DNA of 6,771 nt. Source: an uncultured Gemmatimonadota bacterium (GTDB lineage Bacteria > Gemmatimonadota > Gemmatimonadetes > Gemmatimonadales > GWC2-71-9). A program made the translations under genes and the position numbers. The stretch is from positions 1-6,771 of the forward strand of contig CAMLHU010000118.1 of NCBI GenBank assembly GCA_946479825.1, written 5' to 3'. This document shows, piece after piece, positions 1 through 6,771 of this stretch. Below the pieces are notes generated by a model that was given only the letters and a program-made list of their open reading frames with translations, had not been told where the DNA came from and made no database searches. Position 1 is the stretch's first letter. Each line of letters opens with the position of its first letter.

Positions 1-781
1 GCTCGCCGACTCGCTGGCCCGCGCGGCCGACCTCCGCCTCCACTCCGGCGAGATCTCCGAGCTCGAGCGCGACCAGGTGGCCCAGGAGGCCGCCCGGGCC
101 CGCTACGCGGTGTCGCAGGCGCGGGAGGACGAGCGCGTCGCGGCCGCCGCCCTGGCCCGCAGCGTCGGCGCCCCGGAGACGACCGACCTCACCCCCGTCG
201 GCGCGCTCGAGGACGGCCTCGACGACCCGCTGCCGACAGCCCCCGCCCCCGACGAGCTCCCCGCCGTCCAGGGCGCCCTCGCCGACTCGGCGGCCTCCGC
301 CGCGCTGGCCCGCTCGGCCAACCTTGGCCAGCTCCCGCTCCCCGACCTCCAGGCGGGCGCCGAGTGGAACGACCCGACCGAGCCGACGCTTGGCACCACC
401 AGCGTCATCGGACTCGCGATCCCGCTCCCGATCTGGAACCCCGGCGGTGGCGCGGCGGCGGCCGCCCGCGCCCGGGCCCGGATCGACGCCGCCGCGGCCG
501 CCGAGGCGCGGCTGGAGGGCGCCCGCGCGGTGGCGGAGCGGCTGGTCCGCCTGACCGGCGCGGCGGGCCGGGCGCGCTTCGACCGCGACTCCCTCTACCC
601 CGCCGCACGGACCCTTCGGGACCGCGCGATCGCCGCCTATCGCGCCGGCGAGACCAGCATCCTGCCGGTCTTCGACGCGATGCGCGGTGAACGCGACGCG
701 GCCCTCACGCTCGTGCGCGACCTGGTGGCGTACCAGGACGCGCGCGCCGAATGGAACGCCCTCACCGGCAGGACCGACTGA
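1..781 (+). CDS. TolC-family outer membrane efflux protein (OEP), 5'-truncated by window edge
   Basis: Outer-membrane channel subunit of a tripartite efflux pump; such proteins trimerise into a barrel plus periplasmic alpha-tunnel. The frame is open from the left edge (first full codon at base 2) to TGA 779-781, giving 259 residues. OEP proteins are usually about 400-480 residues, so roughly the C-terminal 60% is here and the start, signal peptide and any acylation cysteine lie upstream. A GTG at base 77 is in frame, but homologous-looking helix precedes it, so it is not the start. Both halves of the internal OEP duplication show: a G-E-I-S-E-L motif at residues 16-21 followed by long Ala/Arg/Glu-rich helix, and the matching Y-R-A-G-E-T-S-I-L motif at 213-221 followed by F-D-A-M-R. 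Between them, residues 137-150 (G-L-A-I-P-L-P-I-W-N-P-G-G-G) form the typical strand that ends in a 'P(I/L)(F/W)(D/N)' turn of CzcC/CusC-like members. The next gene overlaps it by one base. Assignment to the family is firm; substrate is unknown. Confidence 0.9.
   Translation, partial: LADSLARAADLRLHSGEISELERDQVAQEAARARYAVSQAREDERVAAAALARSVGAPETTDLTPVGALEDGLDDPLPTAPAPDELPAVQGALADSAASAALARSANLGQLPLPDLQAGAEWNDPTEPTLGTTSVIGLAIPLPIWNPGGGAAAAARARARIDAAAAAEARLEGARAVAERLVRLTGAAGRARFDRDSLYPAARTLRDRAIAAYRAGETSILPVFDAMRGERDAALTLVRDLVAYQDARAEWNALTGRTD
770..773 (+). promoter_or_regulatory. Shine-Dalgarno-like AGGA for the adaptor gene
   Basis: AGGA lies 7 nt before the ATG at 781, inside the end of the outer-membrane factor gene. 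It supports ATG 781 over the in-frame ATG at 751, which would add ten residues in front of an otherwise ideal lipoprotein signal peptide. The short match makes this moderate evidence only. Confidence 0.45.
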
Positions 782-1845
782 TGCCGCTCCGCTCCTGGCT
801 CCTTCCCGCGCTCGCAGTCTCCCTGGTCGCCGGCTGCCACAAGGGCGGCGGGGGCGACGACGACGAGGGCGGCAACGCCCCCGCGGGCCCCACGGCCGTC
901 GCGGTCGCGCTGGCCCCCATCCGCCAGGACACCATTTCCGACGTGCTCTCGTTGACCGGACGGCTCGACGCCACCCCGGGTTCGAGCGCGCTCCTGGCCG
1001 CGCCGAGCGCGGGCGTGGTGCATCGCGTGCGCACGCAGGTCGGCGCCGAAGTGCAGGCGGGCGATACGCTGGTGGAGCTCGACGTGCCGGAACTCACCGC
1101 CGAGGCCCGCTCGACCGCCGCGGCGGCGGACGTGGCGGAACGCGAGTCGAAGCGCCAGCACGCGCTGCTGGCGCAGGGGATCGCCTCGGCGCGCCAGGTC
1201 GAGGAGGCCGACAACGCCGCCACGACCGCGCGGGCGGCGGCCGACGCCGCGGCCCGGCTGCTCGCGCGGACGCGGGTGCTGAGCCCCATCGAAGGTGACG
1301 TGGACCGGGTGATGGTCCAGCCTGGCGAGCGGGTGGACGCCGGCGCCCCGCTGGTGCAGGTGATGGACGCCGACACGCTCGACCTCGTGGTGCCGGTCCC
1401 GGCCGATCACCTCCCGCGGATCCGGAAGGGACAGGCGGCCTGGGTCGTGGCCGAGGGCGACTCGGCCCGGCACGCCGCCAGGGTCTTCGCGGTCGCGCCG
1501 GGGGTGGACTCGGTGACCAACGCCGGCCGCATCGTGGTCCGGATGCCGAACCCGGGCGAACGGATCCGCGTCGGTACCGGCGCCACCGCGACCGTCGAGG
1601 TCGGACTCATCCGCGGCGCGCTCGTGGTCCCGGCCGCCGCCGTCGTCATCGTGGGTGACCGCACGACGGTGTTCGTGGTGGGCGCCGACTCGGTGGCCCA
1701 CGCCCGCCCCGTGACCGTGACGGTCCACGCCGGCGCGCGGGTGGCGGTGACCGGCCAGCTCAAGGCCGACGAACGCGTGGTCACCGCCGGCGCCGCCGGC
1801 CTCGCGGACGGGATGCGGGTCGTCCCCGGACCGGCCGCGGAATGA
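781..1845 (+). CDS. RND efflux periplasmic adaptor (membrane fusion protein), predicted lipoprotein
   Basis: Adaptor that bridges the inner-membrane RND pump and the TolC-like channel in the periplasm. Length is 354 residues from ATG 781, chosen because it begins a compact lipoprotein signal (M-P-L-R, hydrophobic core, lipobox V-A-G-C with Cys19). A flexible Gly/Asp-rich stretch (22-31) follows the predicted lipidated Cys. Domains in order: first lipoyl half at about 68-103 (G-V-V-H-R-V then V-G-A-E-V-Q-A-G-D-T-L-V-E-L), a short alpha-hairpin at about 104-163 rich in Ala/Glu/Arg, second lipoyl half at about 164-197 (L-S-P-I-E-G-D-V and V-Q-P-G-E-R-V), beta-barrel at about 200-275, and membrane-proximal domain at about 280-354 (L-V-V-P-A-A-A-V then V-V-T-A-G-A-A-G-L). 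This is the standard HlyD/CusB/AcrA architecture and of normal length. The TGATG overlap upstream and ATGA overlap downstream place it mid-operon with likely translational coupling. No extra metal-binding domain is seen, so the cargo cannot be inferred from it. Confidence 0.93.
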   Translation: MPLRSWLLPALAVSLVAGCHKGGGGDDDEGGNAPAGPTAVAVALAPIRQDTISDVLSLTGRLDATPGSSALLAAPSAGVVHRVRTQVGAEVQAGDTLVELDVPELTAEARSTAAAADVAERESKRQHALLAQGIASARQVEEADNAATTARAAADAAARLLARTRVLSPIEGDVDRVMVQPGERVDAGAPLVQVMDADTLDLVVPVPADHLPRIRKGQAAWVVAEGDSARHAARVFAVAPGVDSVTNAGRIVVRMPNPGERIRVGTGATATVEVGLIRGALVVPAAAVVIVGDRTTVFVVGADSVAHARPVTVTVHAGARVAVTGQLKADERVVTAGAAGLADGMRVVPGPAAE

Positions 1846-4800
1846 GGGTCGCCGCGCTCATCGAGCGCCACCGCGCGGCGGTCTACCTCTCGCTCGCGCT
1901 GCTCACGCTGGGCGGCATCGTCGCGCTGTTCACCCTGCCGGCCGGGATCTACCCCGAGGTCACCTACCCCCGGGTGGTCGTGGTGGCCCGCCAGGGCACC
2001 TTCGAGCCGCAGGACATGATCGTCGCCGTCACCCGCCCGATCGAGGAGGCGATGGGCGGGGTCATCGGCCTGCGCAAGATCCGCTCGCGCACGGTCCGGG
2101 GCGCCAGTGAGATCTCGCTCGACTTCCGCCCCGACGCCGACATGCAGTACGCGCTCACCCAGGTGCAGGGCCGCCTGGCGGCGCTCGAGCCCTCGCTCCC
2201 GCCCGGCATCGAGGTGACGGCCGAGCGGCTCACGCCGTCGGTGTTCCCGATCATCCAGTACGAGCTCCGCGGCGCCGACCCGGTGCTCCTCCGCGACATC
2301 GCGCAGTTCCAGATCCGCCCGCGCCTGGCCCGGCTGCCTGAGGTCGGCGAGGTCGAGATCCAGGGCGGCCTGGTGCGCGAGGTGTCGGTGGTGCTCGATC
2401 CGGAGCGGCTCGTCGCCTCGCATATCGGGCTCGACGAGGTGGCGACGGCGATCGCCCGGTCCAACGTGATCGTCGCCGCCGGCCGGGTGGACCGGAACTA
2501 CCGGCAGTCCAGCGTCATCGTCTCGGGGCTCGCGGCGACCCCGGCCGCGGTGGCGGCGCTGGTGGTGCGCGAGGCGGCGGGCCGCCCGGTCCGGGTCGGC
2601 GACCTCGGCACGGTGCGGTACGGCACCGAGGACCAGTTCCAGCTCATCACCGGCGACGGCCAGCCCGCCGCGCTCATCAACGTGGCGCGGCAACCCAACG
2701 GCAACGCGCTCCGCATCGACGACGAAGTGGCCGCGGCGCTCGACTCGATCCGGCCGCTCCTGCCGGCCGGCGCGGAGCTCCGCCAGGTGTACAACCAGGC
2801 GACGCTGGTCCGCGAGTCGATGCGCAGCGTGCGCGACGCGATGCTGGTCGGCGGCATCCTCGCGGTGCTCATCCTGTTCCTCTTCCTGGGCCGCTGGAGC
2901 ACCACCTTCGCGGCGGCGCTCAGCCTGCCGCTGGCGGTAGCGGGCACCTTCGTGGTGCTCGACCTGACCGGCCAGTCGCTCAACCTGATGTCGCTCGGCG
3001 GGCTTGCGGTGGCCATCGGGCTCATCATCGACGACGCCGTGGTGGTGGTCGAGAACATCGAGCGCCGCATTGCGCTCCACCCCGACGATCCGCCGGACGA
3101 GGTGATCCGCCGGGGGACCGACGAGATCTTCGGCCCGGTGGCGGGCTCCACCCTCACCACCGTGGTGGTCTTCGCGCCGCTCGGCCTGCTGCAGGGGGTG
3201 GTCGGGGCGTTCTTCCAGTCGTTCTCGGTGGCGCTCGCCGCGTCGGTGCTGCTCTCGCTCGCCATCGCGATGACGCTCATCCCCGCCCTGGCCGGAGAGA
3301 TCGCCCGGCGCGCCCGCGTGCGCGGCGACGCCGCCGGCCACGCGCCGAAGATCCCCCTTGCCGGCGTCGAACGCTGGTACACCGCCCTCGCCGACCGTCT
3401 GATCGGCCGCCGGCGGGTCGTGTACGCGGTGGCCGGCGGGCTGCTGGTCCTGGGCGCCGTCTGCGTCCGGGCGGTGGACACCGACTTCCTGCCCCGGATG
3501 GACGAGGGCGGGTTCATCCTCGACTACTGGACCGCCACCGGCAGCTCGCTCGCCGAGACCGACCGCGAGGTCCATATCATCGAAGGGATCCTCGCCCGCG
3601 ATCCCGACATCCAGGCCTTCTCCCGCCGCACCGGCGCGGAGCTCGGCTTCGCGGCGACCGCCCCGAACCGCGGCGACCTCACGATCCTCCTCAAGCCGAG
3701 GGCGGACCGGTCGGCGTCGGTGTACGAGGTCATCGACCGGGTCCGCGCCCAGATCGCGACCGAGGCGCCCACGGTGCGGGTCGAGTTCGCCCAGCTGATG
3801 CAGGACGCGCTCGACGACCTGGCGGGCGCGCCGGCGCCGGTCGAGCTCAAGCTGTTCAGCCAGGACCACGCCGCCGCCGAGCTCGCCGCGACGCGGGTCG
3901 CCAAGGCGGTGGACGGGACGCCGGGACTGGTGGACCTGTTCGACGGCGTGGTGGGGCCGAGCCCCGAGATCGCCGTGCAGCTCGACCCGGTGCGGGTGGC
4001 GCGGCTCGGCCTCACGCCGGCCGACGTCGCCGAGCAGGCGCGCGACGCGCTCTTCGGCGCGCCGGCCGGGACCGTCCGCGAGCCCGACCGGCTGATCCCC
4101 GTCCGGGTCCGGCTCCCCGATTCCGTTCGCACCCGGCCCGACATCGCGGCGACGCTCCCGGTGGTGGGCCCCGCCGGCTGGGCGCCGCTCGGCGCGCTCG
4201 GCGCGGTGCGCGACAGCGCGGGGGCGAGCGAGCTGTTGCGCGAGAACCTGCGCCCGCTCGTCGAGGTCACCGGGCGGGTCGAGGGCGCCGGGCTCGGTTC
4301 GGTCATCGCCACCATCCGCGACCGCCTGCGCGGCGTGGAGCTGCCGTCGGGCGTCTCGCTCGAGATCGGCGGCCAGTACCAGAGCCAGCAGGAGTCGTTC
4401 CGCCAGCTGCTGCTCGTGTTCGGCCTCGCCGCCGGCGCCGTCCTGCTGGTCCTCGTGCTCCAGTTCCGCGGCTTCCGCGGGCCGGTCACGATCCTGGCGC
4501 TCACCCCACTCGGACTCACCGGCGCCTTCGCGGCGCTGCTCGTGACCGGCGTGCCGTTCAACGTCTCGAGCTTCATGGGGCTCATCCTGCTCATCGGCCT
4601 CGTGGTCAAGAACGGGATCATCCTGCTCGACGCCGCTCGGCACTGGCGCGCCGAAGGGTTGGAGCCGCGGGAGGCGCTGGCCCGGGCCGGCCGGATGCGG
4701 CTCCGGCCGATCCTGATGACCACGCTCTGCACGCTCGCGGGGCTGCTGCCGCTCGCGTTCGGGTGGGGAGCGGGCGCCGAGCTGCAGCGGCCGCTCGCGA

Positions 4801-4925
4801 TCGCGGTCATCGGCGGGCTCACGATCTCGACCCTCGTGACCCTGATCCTCCTCCCGGCGGCGCTCGAGGTCACCGGCGCCATCGCCCTCGTGCCGCCTCC
4901 CCCGGACCGCGACGCCGCGCTATAG
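1842..4925 (+). CDS. RND-family efflux permease (AcrB/CusA-type), full length
   Basis: Inner-membrane proton/substrate antiporter of the tripartite pump; 1027 residues, the normal size for a trimeric RND transporter. ATG 1842 sits in an ATGA overlap with the adaptor stop and starts just before TM1 (about 12-33). A large periplasmic loop follows, containing V-T-R-P-I-E-E-A-M and I-R-S-R-T. TM2-TM6 lie at about 334-486, TM7 at about 526-545, the second periplasmic loop at about 546-850, and TM8-TM12 at about 856-1012. Proton-relay residues are all present: Asp397-Asp398 in TM4 (AcrB D407/D408), Lys923 in TM10 (K940), Arg953 and Thr960 in TM11 (R971, T978). The Asp-Asp pair followed by V-V-V-V-E-N is typical of multidrug (HAE) pumps, while F-L-P-R-M-D-E-G after TM7 and the channel-adaptor-pump gene order resemble metal (HME) systems. 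Substrate is therefore left open. The stop codon TAG overlaps a promoter-like hexamer for the next gene. Confidence 0.95.
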   Translation: MRVAALIERHRAAVYLSLALLTLGGIVALFTLPAGIYPEVTYPRVVVVARQGTFEPQDMIVAVTRPIEEAMGGVIGLRKIRSRTVRGASEISLDFRPDADMQYALTQVQGRLAALEPSLPPGIEVTAERLTPSVFPIIQYELRGADPVLLRDIAQFQIRPRLARLPEVGEVEIQGGLVREVSVVLDPERLVASHIGLDEVATAIARSNVIVAAGRVDRNYRQSSVIVSGLAATPAAVAALVVREAAGRPVRVGDLGTVRYGTEDQFQLITGDGQPAALINVARQPNGNALRIDDEVAAALDSIRPLLPAGAELRQVYNQATLVRESMRSVRDAMLVGGILAVLILFLFLGRWSTTFAAALSLPLAVAGTFVVLDLTGQSLNLMSLGGLAVAIGLIIDDAVVVVENIERRIALHPDDPPDEVIRRGTDEIFGPVAGSTLTTVVVFAPLGLLQGVVGAFFQSFSVALAASVLLSLAIAMTLIPALAGEIARRARVRGDAAGHAPKIPLAGVERWYTALADRLIGRRRVVYAVAGGLLVLGAVCVRAVDTDFLPRMDEGGFILDYWTATGSSLAETDREVHIIEGILARDPDIQAFSRRTGAELGFAATAPNRGDLTILLKPRADRSASVYEVIDRVRAQIATEAPTVRVEFAQLMQDALDDLAGAPAPVELKLFSQDHAAAELAATRVAKAVDGTPGLVDLFDGVVGPSPEIAVQLDPVRVARLGLTPADVAEQARDALFGAPAGTVREPDRLIPVRVRLPDSVRTRPDIAATLPVVGPAGWAPLGALGAVRDSAGASELLRENLRPLVEVTGRVEGAGLGSVIATIRDRLRGVELPSGVSLEIGGQYQSQQESFRQLLLVFGLAAGAVLLVLVLQFRGFRGPVTILALTPLGLTGAFAALLVTGVPFNVSSFMGLILLIGLVVKNGIILLDAARHWRAEGLEPREALARAGRMRLRPILMTTLCTLAGLLPLAFGWGAGAELQRPLAIAVIGGLTISTLVTLILLPAALEVTGAIALVPPPPDRDAAL

Positions 4926-4926
4926 T
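4921..4926 (+). promoter_or_regulatory. Putative -10 element (TATAGT) of a leaderless promoter
   Basis: TATAGT matches the TATAAT consensus at 5 of 6 positions and is the most AT-rich patch of its surroundings. Six bases separate it from the ATG at 4933, so a transcription start at the usual 7 nt downstream of the hexamer would fall on the A of the start codon, giving a leaderless mRNA. This agrees with the absence of any Shine-Dalgarno sequence before that ATG. The hexamer overlaps the TAG stop (4923-4925) of the permease. No -35 element is seen at the expected place (4898-4903 reads TCCCCC), which is common for leaderless TANNNT-type promoters in other bacteria such as Deinococcus. Prediction only. 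Confidence 0.45.
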
Positions 4927-4932
4927 TTGACC

Positions 4933-6360
4933 ATGCCCCTCCGGCATCTTCTCCCCCTCGGCACGCTGGCCCTGCTGGCGGCCTGCGGCCCCGACTCCAA
5001 CCTCGCCCCGCGCAACCCCGGGTCGGTGGTGCTGGTGTCGGGGAGCGGCCAGGTGGCCAAGGGGGGGCAGACGCTCCCGAACCCCGTCGTCGTCAAGGTC
5101 GCCGACAGCACCGGCGCTCCGCGGGCGGGCGTCACCGTCACCTGGACCCCGGGGATCGGGAGCGGCTCGGTGACCGCCTCCACCACCACCGACGCGAGCG
5201 GCCAGGTCTCGGCGACCTGGACCATCGGCACGATGGTGGGGACCCAGCGGCTCACCGCGACCGTCATCGGCGTCGGCGCCACCACCGCCACCGCGCTCGT
5301 GCCCGGGTTCAAGGCGTGGACCGTGGCGGTGGGCGACGGGTTCGCGTGCGGGCTCGACGCGCTGCTGGCCGCGTGGTGCTGGGGCAGCAACGCCCACGGC
5401 GTCTTCGGCGACACCACGGTCGCGTCCACGGGCACGCCCGTCGTGATCCCCGGCGGGCACACGTTCAGCTCCATCGTCGCGGGGGCCGATTTCGCCTGCG
5501 GGCTCACCGACTCGGTGGCCGCCCAGGCCTGGTGCTGGGGCGCCGACGACCACGGCCAGCGAGGCGTGAGCGGCACGCCGGCCCCGGCGCCCACGCTCGT
5601 GAGCGGCGGCCTCACGTGGACGGCGATCGCCGCCGGAGGCCAGACCGCCTGCGGCATCGCCGCCGACTCCACGGCGTGGTGCTGGGGGATCAACGGCTAC
5701 GGCCAGGTGGGCGACGCGACCAGCGGCACCGATCGCACGGCACCGGTCGCCGTGGCCGGGGGTCTCAAGTTCCGGCGTCTGGCCGTGAGCGCCACGCACG
5801 CCTGCGGCATCAGCGTCGAAGGCCGGCTCTGGTGCTGGGGGCGGAACGCCGACCGCGAGCTCGGCGCCGATTCGACCGCGACGTTCTATACCCGTCCGGT
5901 CCCCGTCGCCACGACCGACACCACCGGCTGGACCACGGTCATCGCCGGCGGGTTCCATACCTGTGCCGTGAGCGTCGGGATCACCTGGTGCTGGGGCGCC
6001 GGGAACCAGGGCCAGATGGGCACCGGGAGCGTCCTCGCCACCGACGTCGCGACGCCGCTGGCAGTGGACTCGACCCACGCCTTCGTGGCCCTGGGCGCCG
6101 ACTCGGCGAGCACCGTCGGCCTTGGCGCCGACGGGCGCGCGTTCTGGTGGGGGAACCGCGGCAGCCTGACCGCGCCCACCACCACCGACCGGTCGCTGGT
6201 GCCGCGCCTGGTGCCGACCAACAAGTTCTCCACCATCGCGACCGGCCGGAGCGTGAGCTGCGGCGTCTCGACGTCGAACGGCTACGTGTACTGCTGGGGC
6301 GCCTCCGCCGACCCGAACTTCCCCGCGGCCGATACTCCGGCCGGCGTCCCCGCGCCCTGA
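4933..6360 (+). CDS. Predicted lipoprotein with Ig-like (Big_1) domain and seven RCC1 repeats
   Basis: Predicted surface or periplasmic lipoprotein of 475 residues; role unknown, probably protein or ligand binding through a beta-propeller. ATG 4933 is chosen over the in-frame TTG at 4927 because it opens a clean signal peptide ending in lipobox L-A-A-C (Cys18); Gly19 at +2 does not signal inner-membrane retention. Residues about 30-123 form a Big_1-like Ig domain (V-V-V-K-V-A-D at 52-58, then A-G-V-T-V-T-W at 65-71 and a T-D-A-S-G-Q-V strand at 86-92). From residue 129 come seven RCC1 repeats of 48-53 residues, each centred on a C-G-(L/I/V) strand and a W-C-W-G strand; seven is the number in a full RCC1 propeller. 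All 13 cysteines are explained: Cys18 for lipid and six within-repeat pairs (139/149, 189/201, 240/250, 291/301, 344/353, 443/454). Repeat six has neither cysteine. The gene starts 7 nt after the pump gene, so co-transcription is possible, but no functional link to efflux is shown. Confidence 0.9.
   Translation: MPLRHLLPLGTLALLAACGPDSNLAPRNPGSVVLVSGSGQVAKGGQTLPNPVVVKVADSTGAPRAGVTVTWTPGIGSGSVTASTTTDASGQVSATWTIGTMVGTQRLTATVIGVGATTATALVPGFKAWTVAVGDGFACGLDALLAAWCWGSNAHGVFGDTTVASTGTPVVIPGGHTFSSIVAGADFACGLTDSVAAQAWCWGADDHGQRGVSGTPAPAPTLVSGGLTWTAIAAGGQTACGIAADSTAWCWGINGYGQVGDATSGTDRTAPVAVAGGLKFRRLAVSATHACGISVEGRLWCWGRNADRELGADSTATFYTRPVPVATTDTTGWTTVIAGGFHTCAVSVGITWCWGAGNQGQMGTGSVLATDVATPLAVDSTHAFVALGADSASTVGLGADGRAFWWGNRGSLTAPTTTDRSLVPRLVPTNKFSTIATGRSVSCGVSTSNGYVYCWGASADPNFPAADTPAGVPAP
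5317..6300 (+). repeat. Seven tandem RCC1-coding repeats (about 144-159 bp period)
   Basis: Imperfect tandem repeats inside the lipoprotein gene. The 11-base core TGGTGCTGGGG recurs exactly at 5374, 5530, 5677, 5830 and 5986. A sixth degenerate copy at 6142 reads TTCTGGTGGGG, and a seventh at 6289 reads TACTGCTGGGG. Intervals are 156, 147, 153, 156, 156 and 147 bp. Outside the W-C-W-G and A-C-G cores the repeats differ substantially, which indicates old duplication with conserved structural positions rather than recent expansion. Confidence 0.85.
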
Positions 6361-6379
6361 CGATCCTCCCCACCCCGTA

Positions 6380-6771
6380 ATGCCGATCTCCCGTATCATC
6401 TCCGGTGGCCAGACCGGGGTGGACCGGGCTGCGCTCGACGTGGCCCTCGTGCTCGGCATCCCGTGCGGCGGCTGGTGCCCGCGCGGCCGCCTCGCGGAGG
6501 ACGGGGTCATCGCCCCGCGGTATCCGCTCTATGAGGCGCCGAGCACCGACTACAGCGTGCGGACCGAGTGGAACGTGCGCGACGCCGACGGGACCATCGT
6601 GCTCACCAAGGGAGAGCCGGAGGGAGGGACCCGGCTCACCGTCGAGATCGCCAAGCGCCACGCCAAGCCGTGCCTGGTGATCGACCTCCGGACCCCGCCC
6701 GACCCGCGCGTCGTGGCGCGCTGGGCCCAGGCCCACCACATCCGCACGCTGAACGTCGCGGGTCCGCGCGC
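6380..6771 (+). CDS. Putative molybdenum carrier / cpYpsA (SLOG-superfamily) protein, 3'-truncated by window edge
   Basis: Rossmann-like SLOG-superfamily protein named 'putative molybdenum carrier' by similarity to eukaryotic molybdenum-cofactor carrier proteins; members are thought to bind a nucleotide or nucleotide-like ligand, but the bacterial function is not established. ATG 6380 is open to the right edge (130 codons). It opens directly on the family N-terminus: [15 protein letters not shown] at residues 6-20, the phosphate-binding loop. Then come [12 protein letters not shown] at 26-37, A-E-D-G at 39-42, T-E-W-N-V at 62-66, the second glycine motif G-E-P-E-G-G-T at 78-84, and L-N-V-A-G-P-R at 124-130. 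Family members are about 150 residues, so perhaps 15-25 are missing. The start lies 19 nt after the lipoprotein stop, with no Shine-Dalgarno sequence visible in the pyrimidine-rich spacer, so co-transcription with the upstream gene is plausible. No molybdenum-cofactor genes are visible nearby. Confidence 0.88.
   Translation, partial: MPISRIISGGQTGVDRAALDVALVLGIPCGGWCPRGRLAEDGVIAPRYPLYEAPSTDYSVRTEWNVRDADGTIVLTKGEPEGGTRLTVEIAKRHAKPCLVIDLRTPPDPRVVARWAQAHHIRTLNVAGPR

Noticed and set aside
835..873. His/Asp/Glu patch after the lipobox of the adaptor as a metal-binding site
   Set aside because: One His and a few acidic residues in a Gly-rich stretch are typical of the flexible linker behind a lipidated cysteine. 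No Met or His cluster of the kind seen in CusB-like metal adaptors is present.
687..1298. Plus-strand open frame of 203 codons across the channel/adaptor junction
   Set aside because: It is out of frame with both convincing genes, Arg/Gly-rich and without domains, so it is a shadow of them.
1407..4643. A 1078-codon open frame on the minus strand opposite the adaptor and pump genes
   Set aside because: Its translation is low-complexity, rich in Arg, His, Asp, Glu and Gly, with no recognisable domain, and it lies antisense to a clear RND permease. Long antisense open frames are expected where GC is this high because stop codons are rare.
4927..4932. TTGACC just before the lipoprotein ATG as a -35 element
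   Set aside because: It matches TTGACA at 5 of 6 positions, but the sequence 17 nt further on (4950-4955, TCTCCC) has no -10 character, and the resulting transcript would begin inside the gene. TATAGT as a -10 fits better.
6326..6343. Inverted repeat CGGCCG, six-base loop, CGGCCG near the lipoprotein stop, considered as a terminator
   Set aside because: The stem is only 6 bp, it lies inside the coding sequence, and no T-run follows. Such palindromes are common by chance in this base composition.
4870..6510. A 546-codon open frame on the minus strand opposite the RCC1 lipoprotein
   Set aside because: The product is Gly/Arg/Ala/Pro-rich without domains, spans three plus-strand genes or gene ends, and mirrors the codon pattern of the real lipoprotein gene.

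Overview
The window is very GC-rich (roughly 70-75% by eye) with dense, single-direction coding on the plus strand and almost no intergenic DNA. A diderm bacterium is implied by an outer-membrane efflux channel, an RND pump and two lipoproteins with classic lipoboxes. The lipoprotein that joins a bacterial Ig-like domain to RCC1 repeats, together with the base composition, suggests Gemmatimonadota or a similar high-GC lineage (Myxococcota, Acidobacteriota, Deinococcota). That placement is inference, not proof.

Layout. Bases 1-4925 hold a tripartite efflux operon in the order outer-membrane factor, periplasmic adaptor, RND permease, the same order as czcCBA-type operons. The outer-membrane factor is cut by the left window edge. 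The genes overlap by 1 nt (TGATG, 779-783) and 4 nt (ATGA, 1842-1845), so translation is probably coupled. Together they would form a proton-driven pump moving a substrate from the inner membrane and periplasm out through the outer membrane. The permease keeps the proton-relay residues, but the sequence does not settle whether it exports metals or organic compounds.

Bases 4933-6360 encode a 475-residue predicted lipoprotein: lipobox, one Big_1-like Ig domain, then seven RCC1 repeats, likely one complete seven-bladed beta-propeller. It starts 7 nt after the permease stop codon. A TATAGT hexamer overlaps that stop at the spacing expected for a leaderless transcript, so this gene may have its own promoter as well as read-through from the pump operon.

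Bases 6380-6771 hold the start of a further gene running off the right edge. It encodes a 'putative molybdenum carrier' (cpYpsA, SLOG superfamily) protein, recognisable by its nucleotide-binding glycine motifs. There are no RNA genes, mobile elements, CRISPR arrays or convincing terminators. I do not see an undescribed system here. The most informative signals are the leaderless-type promoter and the paired loss of cysteines in one propeller blade.
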